From Roseicyclus persicicus (GTDB taxonomy: Bacteria; Pseudomonadota; Alphaproteobacteria; Rhodobacterales; Rhodobacteraceae), in assembly GCF_012395815.1 (NCBI RefSeq), contig NZ_JAAZQQ010000008.1, positions 31,758-92,648 of the forward strand: DNA of 60,891 bases, read 5' to 3'. Position numbers and translations under genes: made by a program. This document shows positions 24,077 to 32,446 of the stretch, piece after piece; the first letter of the stretch is position 1, and every line of letters begins with the position of its first letter. Below the pieces are notes generated by a model. The model did no database searches and was not told the DNA's origin. It worked only from the letters and a program-made list of their open reading frames with translations.

Positions 24077-25091
24077 GGCATTCCTGCGCCTCGACGCCAA
24101 CGACCGACTGGATGCTCTTGGCGTTGCAGCCGATCGGCTTGGCCGGCCCGCCCACCTCCTCGAAAAGGACGTCTGGGTGGTCTGGGCGATCCAGCAGCTG
24201 TTTGGATCGCCCATTGGCACAAACCTCGTCTTCAAGGGTGGCACCTCTCTGTCGAAGGCCTACCAGGTCATTGACCGGTTTTCCGAGGATGTGGATCTGA
24301 CCTTCGATATCCGGGCGCTGATCCCGGATCTGCTCGAGGGCCGTGAAGACGCCATGCCCGCCACATCCAGTGAAGAGCGGCGCTGGTCGAAACGTGTTCG
24401 ACACGCCTTGCCTGAATGGGTGGCCGGGACCGTCGAGCCGATCCTGCAGCAGGCGATTGATCGGGAAGGGATCGATGCCAGGCTTCGGACTGACGGCGAC
24501 AAGCTGTTCATCGACTACCCACACCTCGCGCGCGGCACGGGATACGTTTCTCCGAGCGTGATGCTGGAATTCGGTGCGCGTTCTACAGGAGAGCCCGCAT
24601 CCCCACGCGATATCGTTTGCGATGCCGCGTCGGTGATCGCAGGCGTGGAGTTTCCCACTGCCCGCCCGCGTGTGATGCATGCGGAACGGACGTTCTGGGA
24701 AAAGGCGACAGCGATCCACGTCTTCTGTTTGCAAAACCGTATGCGAGGGGATCGCTTTTCTCGCCACTGGCATGATGTCGCCCGGTTGGACGATGCGGGC
24801 ATCGCCGCTGCGGCCATCCAAGATCGCGCGCTTGCGACCGCTGTCGCCCGGCACAAGACGATGTTCTTTGCAGAGAAGGCGGCGGATGCCACGTGGATCG
24901 ATTACGGCGCCGCAACCTGTGGTCAACTCCAGCTGGCCCCAAGCGGTGCAGCCCTCGACGCTCTCGCTGACGATTATGGCCGGATGGTCGAGGACGGCCT
25001 GCTTGCATCAACACCAGAGCCTTTTGGCGACTTGATGGACCGTTGCGCGGGCATCGCGCGCAAGGCCAATGCAGCGTTCAAGCCTGACTGA
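24069..25091 (+). CDS. AbiEii/AbiGii-family nucleotidyltransferase toxin
   Basis: A 340-residue nucleotidyltransferase toxin. The signature FKGGTSLSKAYQVIDRFSEDVDLTF holds the GGTSLSK loop (57-63) and the catalytic Asp74 and Asp76. A further acidic residue may lie in the SVMLEFGARS strand. TFWEKATAIH follows in the C-terminal helical domain, as in this family. Relatives such as MenT and AbiEii transfer nucleotides, in some cases to tRNA ends, and stop growth. The antitoxin gene lies directly upstream and overlaps it. Confidence 0.88.
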   Translation: MAEAFLRLDANDRLDALGVAADRLGRPAHLLEKDVWVVWAIQQLFGSPIGTNLVFKGGTSLSKAYQVIDRFSEDVDLTFDIRALIPDLLEGREDAMPATSSEERRWSKRVRHALPEWVAGTVEPILQQAIDREGIDARLRTDGDKLFIDYPHLARGTGYVSPSVMLEFGARSTGEPASPRDIVCDAASVIAGVEFPTARPRVMHAERTFWEKATAIHVFCLQNRMRGDRFSRHWHDVARLDDAGIAAAAIQDRALATAVARHKTMFFAEKAADATWIDYGAATCGQLQLAPSGAALDALADDYGRMVEDGLLASTPEPFGDLMDRCAGIARKANAAFKPD

Positions 25092-25113
25092 CCATCTTTT
25101 CGTAAGATTCCCG

Positions 25114-25410
25114 CTACTTATTCCCGTCGATCCACTTCGACATGAGCTCCTTGTCGCGGAAGCATTCCTCCGGAACGGCGCGCCGTTTGATCCGGGCGAG
25201 CTTCTCCGCGAAGGCCACCTGCTTTGATGTCGGCAGCCGGTCCATGTTGGAGACCGGTTTCAGATGGGCCTGCGCCTCGATCCAGGCGCTGAGCAACCGA
25301 CGGTCCTGCTGAACTTCCCAAGGCAGGAGGGTCTGGTTGCGCAGGGCGAGTGACCGCGCATAGGCGATCTGCTTCGGTGTCGCGGGCAGGGTGTATGTGG
25401 TGCTGTCCAT
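25114..25410 (-). CDS. Small protein made of two tandem repeats
   Basis: A 98-residue protein built from two copies of one unit of about 40 residues. Copy one reads TPKQIAYARSLALRNQTLLP and ends LLSAWIEA; copy two reads TSKQVAFAEKLARIKRRAVP and ends LMSKWIDG. The shared pattern is T-x-KQ-x-A-x-A-x-x-LA ... P-x-E ... S-x-WI. Similar single units end some helicases and topoisomerases of plasmids, so nucleic-acid or protein binding is possible. It lies on the opposite strand to its neighbours. Function unknown. Confidence 0.6.
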   Translation of the reverse strand: MDSTTYTLPATPKQIAYARSLALRNQTLLPWEVQQDRRLLSAWIEAQAHLKPVSNMDRLPTSKQVAFAEKLARIKRRAVPEECFRDKELMSKWIDGNK

Positions 25411-25529
25411 CGGGAAACTCCCTTTCTAGCTTGGCCCTCAATATAGAACATAACAGGAACAAAATCAAGCCAAGCGAACGGAACGCACCGGTTCGAGAGG
25501 GAGAGAGGGGTCGGGGAAGATCAGGCCTG

Positions 25530-25566
25530 AGGGTGCCCGAGAGAGAGGGTGTCCGGGCCTATCCCT
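25530..25566 (+). ncRNA. Nested-hairpin leader element 5 (variant)
   Basis: Outer AGGG (25530-25533) with CCCT (25563-25566); inner GCCCG (25535-25539) with CGGGC (25554-25558); loop AGAGAGAGGGTGTC. It is the most divergent copy and precedes the long methylase-helicase gene by 23 bases. GGAG stands between. Confidence 0.4.
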
Positions 25567-25589
25567 GTCCCTCATTCCGGAGTTTCCCG

Positions 25590-28500
25590 ATGACCTATCT
25601 CGTGCCTGTTGCGCCTCCCGTTCCTGTTCCGTCCACTGAACCCGCGCCCGCAATCCTCGCCGTGGCCGAGGCACTGCAGCCTGATCTCGCGCAGGGCTTC
25701 CAGATCGACGCGCTGCGCCTGCGCGTAGAGATGGAGCGCGCCTTTGGCGGCTCCGATGCCGACGGCGCCTGGGACTGGAAGCTCGCCTATGAGGCGGGCG
25801 AGGTGGCGCTGGTCCTCTTCCTGCGGAAATTCGGCCGCGCGCTGCTGGCCCGTGCTGGATCGCCTGCGGCACTGCTGCCGATCCTTGCCAAGGTGGCGGG
25901 CCTCTTGCCGACGCATACCCGGCGCTCGGAGGAGATGGAGCGGTTCCAGCAATTCTCGACGCCGCTGCCCATGGGGCTCGCTGCACTGGCCGCCGCACAG
26001 ATCACGCCGCGTGACCTGGTCCTTGAGCCTTCGGCCGGGACCGGGCTTCTGGCGATCCTCGCTGAGATCGCGGGTGGCAGCCTTGCGCTGAACGAGTTGG
26101 CCGACACCCGCGCCGACCTTCTGCGCCTCCTTTTTCCGGGGCGTCCCGTCACCAGTTTCGACGCCGCGCAGATCGACGATCACCTCGACGCAGGGCTGCG
26201 CCCCAGCGTCATCCTGATGAATCCGCCGTTTTCGGCTGTGGCCAATGTCGATGGCCGCAGCACTGATGCGACGGCCCGGCACCTGCGCTCGGCCCTTGCC
26301 CGGCTGGCCCCCGGCGGGCGTCTGGTCGCCATCACGGGGGCGGGTTTTGCGCCCGATGCCCCTGCTTGGGTCGACACTTTCGCCCGGCTGACGGAGACGG
26401 CCCATCTCGTCTTCACCGGCGCTGTGTCCGGTGCCGCCTTCGCCAAGCATGGCACCAGCTTCGAGACGCGGATTTCGGTCTTCGACAAGTGCCGCGGCGG
26501 CGAACGGGGTGGGATCACCGCCGATCTGGCTCGGGCGATGTCCGTCGATGCGCCGCAGCTCCTCACCCGGATCGTGGCCGAGTGCCCCCCGCGCCTCGAG
26601 TTGGAAGAGGGCGCGCTGCCTCGCCCTCAGCCCACTTCCCCTTTCCGGGAAAAACCAGCCCGTACGTCCGGCCCTCCCGCTCGACATTTGGGGGCAACGT
26701 CATCGGCCAGTGCCAATGCAATTGTCGCAGCGCCAGATGCCGAAGACCTCGGCTACACCCTGCGCGAGACGGCGGACGATCTCGGCGCCGCGCGCCTGTC
26801 GGACGCGATCTACGAGACCTTCCGCCTGCAGGCGATCGACATCCCTGGGGCGGCCCCGCACCCGACCAAGCTCGTGCAGTCGGCGGCGATGGCCTCGGTC
26901 GCGCCCCCGAAACCCTCCTATCGTCCGAAACTCCCGCCTGCCGTGCTGCGCGACGGTCTGCTCTCCGAGGCCCAGCTTGAGACCGTGATCTACGCGGGCG
27001 AAGCGCATGGTGCGTATCTCGCCGGATCATGGACCGTCGATGAGACCGGCGACATGGTCTCGGCCGCACCGGCGGATGCCCCTGACGCCATTCGCTTCCG
27101 TCGCGGCTTCTTCCTCGGCGACGGCACCGGCGCTGGCAAGGGCCGCCAGTCGGCCGGGATCCTGTTCGACAACTGGTGCCGTGGGCGCCGTAAGGCGCTC
27201 TGGATCTCGAAGAGCGACAAGCTCCTGGAAGATGCTCAGCGCGACTGGTCTGCCCTCTGCCAGGAGCGGCTTCTGGTGACGCCCCTGTCGCGCTTCGCGC
27301 AAGGCCGCGACATCCCGCTGACCGAGGGCATCCTCTTCACCACCTACGCAACGCTGCGCTCAGAAGAGCGGGGCGCCAAGAAATCCCGCGTCGACCAGAT
27401 CGTTGACTGGCTCGGGGCGGATTTCGACGGGGTGATCCTCTTCGACGAAAGCCACGCCATGGCCAATGCCGCCGGATCGAAGGGCGAGCGCGGCGACACC
27501 GAGGCGTCGCAGCAGGGCAGGGCGGGCCTGCGCCTGCAGCACAAGCTGCCCAATGCTCGCGTGGTCTATGTCTCTGCCACGGGTGCGACCACGGTCCACA
27601 ACCTCGCCTATGCGCAGCGGCTCGGCCTTTGGGGTGGCGAAGACTTTCCGTTTGCGACGCGGGGGGAGTTTGTCGAGGCCATTGAGGCGGGCGGCGTTGC
27701 CGCGATGGAGGTTCTCGCCCGTGACCTTCGGTCGCTCGGGCTCTACACAGCCCGGTCGCTCTCCTATGATGGCGTCGAGTACGAGATGCTCGAGCATGCG
27801 CTCAGCCCCGAGCAGCGCAGCATCTATGATGCCTATGCCGGGGCCTTCGCCATCATCCACAACAACCTTGCCGCTGCGATGGAGGCGGCCAACATCACGG
27901 GTGAGAGCGGCACGCTGAACCGCCAGGCCAAATCCGCCGCGCGCTCGGCCTTCGAATCCGCCAAGCAGCGCTTCTTCGGACACCTGCTGACGTCGATGAA
28001 AACCCCCACCTTGATCTCCAGCATCGAGGCCGATCTCGCGGCGGGGCAGGCGTGCGTCATCCAGATCGTCTCGACCGGCGAGGCGCTGATGGAGCGCCGC
28101 CTGTCGGAGATCCCGACCGACGAGTGGAACGACATCCGCGTCGACATCACCCCGCGGGAATACGTCCTGGACTATCTCGCCCATTCCTTCCCGGTGCAGC
28201 TCTACGAGCCCTTCACCGACAGCGAGGGCAACCTGTCGTCCCGGCCGGTGGTGCGTGATGGTCAGCCGGTGGAATGCCGCGAGGCCGCCCGCAGACGCGA
28301 TGCGCTGATCGAGAAGCTGGCCTCGCTGCCGCCCGTCCCGGGCGCGCTCGACCAGATCGTCCAGCGCTTCGGCACCGATCTCGTGGCCGAGGTCACGGGC
28401 CGCTCGCGCCGCATCGTTCGCAAGGGCGAGGGTCCTGCCGCGCGGCTTGTCGTGGAAAACCGTGCCGGCTCCGCCAACCTCGCGGAAACCGCCGCCTTCA

Positions 28501-29951
28501 TGGATGACCAGAAGCGCATCCTGATTTTTTCCGACGCGGGCGGCACGGGGCGCAGCTATCACGCCGACCTCGGCGCGAAAAACCAGCGCATGCGGGTTCA
28601 TTATCTGTTGGAACCCGGCTGGAAAGCCGATGCCGCCATCCAAGGTTTGGGGCGGACGAACCGCACCAATCAGGCGCAGCCGCCGCTGTTCCGGCCCGTT
28701 GCTACCGATGTGAAGGCGGAGAAGCGGTTCCTCTCCACCATCGCCCGCCGCCTCGACACGCTGGGTGCGATCACGCGCGGTCAGCGCCAGACCGGCGGGC
28801 AGGGGCTGTTCCGGCCCGAGGACAATCTCGAGAGTCCTTACGCCCGCGATGCCCTGCGCCAGCTCTACCGCCGCATCTATCGCGGCGATGTGGCGGGCTG
28901 CTCGCTCGGGGCCTTCGAGGATGCGACCGGCCTCAGCCTCACCGATGGCAACGGGCTGAAAGACGACCTGCCCCCGATCACGACTTTCCTCAATCGCCTG
29001 CTCGCGCTGACGATCGACATGCAGGCCGTGCTCTTCGCGGCCTTCGAGGAATTGCTCGACCAGCGCATTGAGGGCGCCATCGCCGCCGGGGTCTATGACC
29101 TCGGGCTCGAGACGCTGCGCGCCGAGAGCTTCCGCATCACGGACGCGCGGGTGATCTACACCCATCCCGGCTCCGGCGCGGAAACCCAGCTCCTGACCAT
29201 CGCAGAAAAGCGCCGCAACACGCCGACCTCGCTCGTGGATGCGCTCGACTGGCTCGACGACCAGAAGGCGCGGCTTCTGGTCAACAGCCGGTCGGGCCGC
29301 GCCGCCGTGCAGGTGCCTGCCACCAGCCTGATGCTGGATGACGGCACCATCGAGCCTCGACTGCGGCTGATCCGCCCGATGGAGGCCAGCACCCTTCCGG
29401 CAAAGATCATGGAGGACACCCATTGGCTCGAGGCCGAGCGCGCGGCCTTCGCCGCCGCCTGGACCGCGGAATTGGCCGAGGTACCGGAGTTCAGCGAGTC
29501 AACGCTGCACATCGTGGCGGGGCTGCTGCTGCCGATCTGGAAGCAACTCCCACAGGATGAAACCCGCGTCTACCGACTGCAAACCGATGACGGTCAGCGC
29601 ATCATCGGTCGCCGCGTTTCGCCGTCGTGGGTCGCGACCACACTTGCCGCCGATGCGCCGAAGCTCACGGCGGCGCAAGTCCATGCCCTTGTTCTGGAGG
29701 GCAAGACGGTCGTGCGCTTGGCCGAAGGGATGGAGCTGCACCGCTCGCGCGTCATGGGCGTCAACCGGATCGAGCTGTCGGGCTTTTTGGGTGCCGCCAA
29801 AGACCGGCTGAAGGCAGATGGGTTCTTCTCGGAGATCATCGCCTGGAAGCTGCGGCTCTTCTGCCCAGCAGACTCCAGCGGCATCGCAGTGCTTGATCGT
29901 CTGCTTGCACGTTGTCCCGTGACAGGACTACATGCGCGTGGAGGGTGCTGA
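25590..29951 (+). CDS. Methyltransferase-helicase fusion of the strawberry-notch type
   Basis: A 1453-residue protein. An N-terminal DNA-methyltransferase-like domain has LEPSAGTGLLA (near residue 145) and NPPFS (near 211). A strawberry-notch/SF2 helicase follows: the Walker-type GDGTGAGKGRQSAGI (near 510), a DESH box (near 618, ILFDESHAMAN) and helicase motifs including IFSDAGGTGRSYHADL and QGLGRTNRTNQAQPP. Its role is not established. Such giant proteins occur on alphaproteobacterial plasmids and phages next to DUF932 and primase genes and may remodel or protect plasmid DNA. I choose ATG 25590 because the region upstream is leader. The downstream primase gene starts 3 bases after the stop. 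Confidence 0.88.
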   Translation: MTYLVPVAPPVPVPSTEPAPAILAVAEALQPDLAQGFQIDALRLRVEMERAFGGSDADGAWDWKLAYEAGEVALVLFLRKFGRALLARAGSPAALLPILAKVAGLLPTHTRRSEEMERFQQFSTPLPMGLAALAAAQITPRDLVLEPSAGTGLLAILAEIAGGSLALNELADTRADLLRLLFPGRPVTSFDAAQIDDHLDAGLRPSVILMNPPFSAVANVDGRSTDATARHLRSALARLAPGGRLVAITGAGFAPDAPAWVDTFARLTETAHLVFTGAVSGAAFAKHGTSFETRISVFDKCRGGERGGITADLARAMSVDAPQLLTRIVAECPPRLELEEGALPRPQPTSPFREKPARTSGPPARHLGATSSASANAIVAAPDAEDLGYTLRETADDLGAARLSDAIYETFRLQAIDIPGAAPHPTKLVQSAAMASVAPPKPSYRPKLPPAVLRDGLLSEAQLETVIYAGEAHGAYLAGSWTVDETGDMVSAAPADAPDAIRFRRGFFLGDGTGAGKGRQSAGILFDNWCRGRRKALWISKSDKLLEDAQRDWSALCQERLLVTPLSRFAQGRDIPLTEGILFTTYATLRSEERGAKKSRVDQIVDWLGADFDGVILFDESHAMANAAGSKGERGDTEASQQGRAGLRLQHKLPNARVVYVSATGATTVHNLAYAQRLGLWGGEDFPFATRGEFVEAIEAGGVAAMEVLARDLRSLGLYTARSLSYDGVEYEMLEHALSPEQRSIYDAYAGAFAIIHNNLAAAMEAANITGESGTLNRQAKSAARSAFESAKQRFFGHLLTSMKTPTLISSIEADLAAGQACVIQIVSTGEALMERRLSEIPTDEWNDIRVDITPREYVLDYLAHSFPVQLYEPFTDSEGNLSSRPVVRDGQPVECREAARRRDALIEKLASLPPVPGALDQIVQRFGTDLVAEVTGRSRRIVRKGEGPAARLVVENRAGSANLAETAAFMDDQKRILIFSDAGGTGRSYHADLGAKNQRMRVHYLLEPGWKADAAIQGLGRTNRTNQAQPPLFRPVATDVKAEKRFLSTIARRLDTLGAITRGQRQTGGQGLFRPEDNLESPYARDALRQLYRRIYRGDVAGCSLGAFEDATGLSLTDGNGLKDDLPPITTFLNRLLALTIDMQAVLFAAFEELLDQRIEGAIAAGVYDLGLETLRAESFRITDARVIYTHPGSGAETQLLTIAEKRRNTPTSLVDALDWLDDQKARLLVNSRSGRAAVQVPATSLMLDDGTIEPRLRLIRPMEASTLPAKIMEDTHWLEAERAAFAAAWTAELAEVPEFSESTLHIVAGLLLPIWKQLPQDETRVYRLQTDDGQRIIGRRVSPSWVATTLAADAPKLTAAQVHALVLEGKTVVRLAEGMELHRSRVMGVNRIELSGFLGAAKDRLKADGFFSEIIAWKLRLFCPADSSGIAVLDRLLARCPVTGLHARGGC

Positions 29952-29954
29952 GCC

Positions 29955-30986
29955 ATGTATTCCGAGACCGAAGATGTGATCCGCGCACTCGCGGAGAATG
30001 CAGAGAGCGTGTGTCGCGCCTACCTTCCCGCCGGACGGCGGGAAGGGTCCTACTGGATAGTGGGCGATCTGCAGAACAACCCCGGCCGCTCGCTCTTCGT
30101 GCGGCTGACTGGACCCACATCAGGACCGGGCGCGCGCGGAAAGTGGCAGGATGCGGCGGTCGGACTGCATGGTGATCTTCTCGACATCATCCGCGAGCGA
30201 ACCGGGATCTCGCGCTTTCCCGATCTCTTGGCCGAGGCCCGGGCGCATCTTGGCCGTCCCCAGCCGGTCCTCCCGAATACGCCAGTGCCGAAGAAGGCCA
30301 AAGCCCCCGGTGGCACGCCAGCGGCGGCGGCGCGATTGTTTGCAGCCTCGGTGCCGGTCGCAGGCACGCTTGCCGACACCTACCTTCGCGCCCGGGGCAT
30401 CACCCAAGGCGGCAGGATGAGCGCGCTCCGCTTCCACCCAAACTGCTGGCATCGAGATGAGGGCCAGACCCGGAGCATCCCCAGACCGGCGCTGATCGCC
30501 GCGGTCACCGATGGGGCAGGGGCTTTTCAGGGTGTGCATCGCACCTGGCTGGCTCTTGACGGTCAGGGGAAAGCGGATGTCGAGACGCAGCGGCGTGCCA
30601 TGGGTCACCTCCTTGGCAATGCCGTCAGGCTGACCCCGCATGAAGACATCCTCGTGGTCGGCGAAGGCATCGAGACCATGCTGTCCCTGTCCGAGGCGGC
30701 CTCCGGCCTTCCCGTCTGGGCGGCTCTCTCGTCGGGTCACCTCGGGGCGGTCCAGTTGCCGGAGGGGCTGCAGCGCCTTTACATCGCCATAGACCGCGAT
30801 CAGGCCGGGCAACGCGCGGCAGAGAGGTTGAGCGCCAGAGCTCTTGTTGCCGGGATTGCGGTTCGGGTGCTGGAGCCGCGTCTCGGGGATTTCAACGATG
30901 ATCTCCGGGCGTACGGCAAGGAGGCACTGCGCCAGCATCTGGCAGGGCAGATCGGGCCCGAGGATCGGCATCGTCTATCCGGCTGA
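29955..30986 (+). CDS. Toprim-domain primase-like protein (DUF7146)
   Basis: A 343-residue primase-like protein. The N-terminal part (SYWIVGDLQNNPGRSLFVRL, GKWQDAAVGLHGDLLDIIR) corresponds to DUF7146, and a central segment has DTYLRARGIT and LRFHPNCWH. The toprim fold has its glutamate in ILVVGEGIETMLSL (near residue 233) and the Asp pair in LYIAIDRDQAGQRAA (near 278). It may prime plasmid replication or conjugal strand synthesis. A zinc-finger primase domain is missing, so it may depend on another protein. Coupled to the upstream helicase. Confidence 0.82.
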   Translation: MYSETEDVIRALAENAESVCRAYLPAGRREGSYWIVGDLQNNPGRSLFVRLTGPTSGPGARGKWQDAAVGLHGDLLDIIRERTGISRFPDLLAEARAHLGRPQPVLPNTPVPKKAKAPGGTPAAAARLFAASVPVAGTLADTYLRARGITQGGRMSALRFHPNCWHRDEGQTRSIPRPALIAAVTDGAGAFQGVHRTWLALDGQGKADVETQRRAMGHLLGNAVRLTPHEDILVVGEGIETMLSLSEAASGLPVWAALSSGHLGAVQLPEGLQRLYIAIDRDQAGQRAAERLSARALVAGIAVRVLEPRLGDFNDDLRAYGKEALRQHLAGQIGPEDRHRLSG

Positions 30987-31127
30987 GCAGCATCGCGCAG
31001 AGGGCAGTCGGGGGTGCGGGGGCAGGGGCTCGCATTCCGGTCGCGAGTGTGGATCATCACCTTTGCCCCTTTCCGGGCAATCTCATCCACCCGTCACCCA
31101 CACGGCCTTCAAGAGATGGGCAGGCGA

Positions 31128-31282
31128 CCGTCAAAGGGGCCGCCCCTTCAAGGACGGGGGGCGACTGATTTCCGCCGGCGGCAGAGCCGCCTTTGCATCG
31201 CGAGACAAATCAGCCGCCCCCCGTCCTCCTCCACGTGCGTTCCGGCCCCGAAGGCGGGGTGAAGGGGCGTCCCCCGTGACGG
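31128..31282. repeat. Long nested inverted repeat (about 155 bases)
   Basis: A left arm at 31128-31171 mirrors 31207-31226 plus 31259-31282. The inner 20-base arms (31152-31171 and 31207-31226) differ at one base, which would be a G-T pair in RNA. The outer 24-base arms match at 20 positions. The right side has an extra 32 bases (31227-31258). A further stem GGCGGC-AGA-GCCGCC sits in the loop. No ORF is supported between 30987 and 31348. It could be a miniature mobile element, a structured RNA or a processing site. Confidence 0.6.
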
Positions 31283-31348
31283 CTTTCGCAGCCCATGAAG
31301 GCCGCGCGGGATGACGCGCGGACGAGACAGGCCCGGAGGCAACAACAG

Positions 31349-32281
31349 ATGACGCTCCACACCCACGACGACGCGTATGAACCCGCCCATGCCGCATCCC
31401 AGACCGCCCATGCGCTCGACGAGCTACAGCTCTACGGCTACCGCCCCTTTGACGAGCCCGATCCGCGCCCGATGCCCGATGGGCAGCGCCTCGCGGTCGC
31501 CGTCGCCGACATCTTCGATGCCCTCGTCGCGACCCTGGAAGACACCCGCATGGAACCCGACCTCGAAGAGGTGCTCTGGGGTCAGGTCAACCTCTTCCAC
31601 CGCGCCACGGCCCGGATCGAGCGGTCGCTGGACGAGAACGAGCAGGCGCAACGCCGCCTCCAGCGGGAGCAGGATGGCTCCGAGGTGAAATCCACCGAAC
31701 TCGAGCGCCTGACGGCCGAAGGCATGACCCTGATCGAACGGCGCAACTGCATGGACATGATGCGCGATCACGCCGCGACCGAGTTCGTCCATCACACGGG
31801 CTCTACCTGGCGCCCCCGCACCGGCTCGATGGTGAACCGCCAGCACATGACCGCAGCGCTGATCGACAGCCGCGATTTCCTGGCCGCCAAGCGCCGCGCG
31901 GAGACCGAGGTGATGCTCCCCGCAGGCCCCAAGGTCGCCCTCACAGGCGGGACCGACTTCAACGATCATCGCCTGATCTGGGGCAAGCTCGACCAGGTCC
32001 GGACCAAGTATCCCGATATGGTCCTCCTGCACGGTGGCAGCCCGAAGGGCGCTGAACTCATCGCCGCCAAATGGGCCGAGGCCCGGGGCGTGACGCAGGT
32101 GGCCTTCAAGCCCGACTGGACCAAGCACGCCAAGGCCGCGCCCTTCAAGCGCAATGACGCCATGCTGGATGTGCTGCCCGTCGGCGTCCTCGTCTTCCCG
32201 GGCAATGGCATCCAAGAGAACCTCGCCGACAAAGCCAAGAAGCTGGGCATCCCGGTCATGAAGTTCGAAAAGGGGGCGTGA
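31349..32281 (+). CDS. DUF2493 (SLOG-like) protein
   Basis: A 310-residue protein. The N-terminal half is helical with coiled-coil character (RATARIERSLDENEQAQRRLQREQD). The C-terminal domain is DUF2493: KVALTGGTDFNDHRLIWGKLDQ, MVLLHGGSPKGAELIAAKWAEARG, VAFKPDWTKHAKAAPFKRNDAMLDVLP and GVLVFPGNGIQENLADKA. This is a nucleotide-sugar/nucleotide-binding Rossmann-like (SLOG) fold. GGAGG at 31335-31339 supports the ATG. The function on plasmids is unknown. Confidence 0.85.
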   Translation: MTLHTHDDAYEPAHAASQTAHALDELQLYGYRPFDEPDPRPMPDGQRLAVAVADIFDALVATLEDTRMEPDLEEVLWGQVNLFHRATARIERSLDENEQAQRRLQREQDGSEVKSTELERLTAEGMTLIERRNCMDMMRDHAATEFVHHTGSTWRPRTGSMVNRQHMTAALIDSRDFLAAKRRAETEVMLPAGPKVALTGGTDFNDHRLIWGKLDQVRTKYPDMVLLHGGSPKGAELIAAKWAEARGVTQVAFKPDWTKHAKAAPFKRNDAMLDVLPVGVLVFPGNGIQENLADKAKKLGIPVMKFEKGA

Positions 32282-32446
32282 GCCCCCTTAGGCTTCGCCG
32301 CTGCTGAAAGCGTCAACCTGGTTCTGAGGTCCCGCAAGCCTACCCAGAGGCCAACGCTGAATTTTGTGTTGCAGTTAATCCATCTGGTTCTTGTATCACG
32401 GAAAACCCTCAGCTAGGGTGCCTTTGTAAAACAGGTGAGGAACCCG

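Noticed and set aside
22754-24244. 496-codon minus-strand frame
   Set aside because: It runs across two real plus-strand genes and their operator and has no recognisable motif.
27360-29423. 687-codon minus-strand frame inside the methylase-helicase gene
   Set aside because: Shadow of the plus-strand helicase motifs; low-information Arg/Gly/Ala-rich product.
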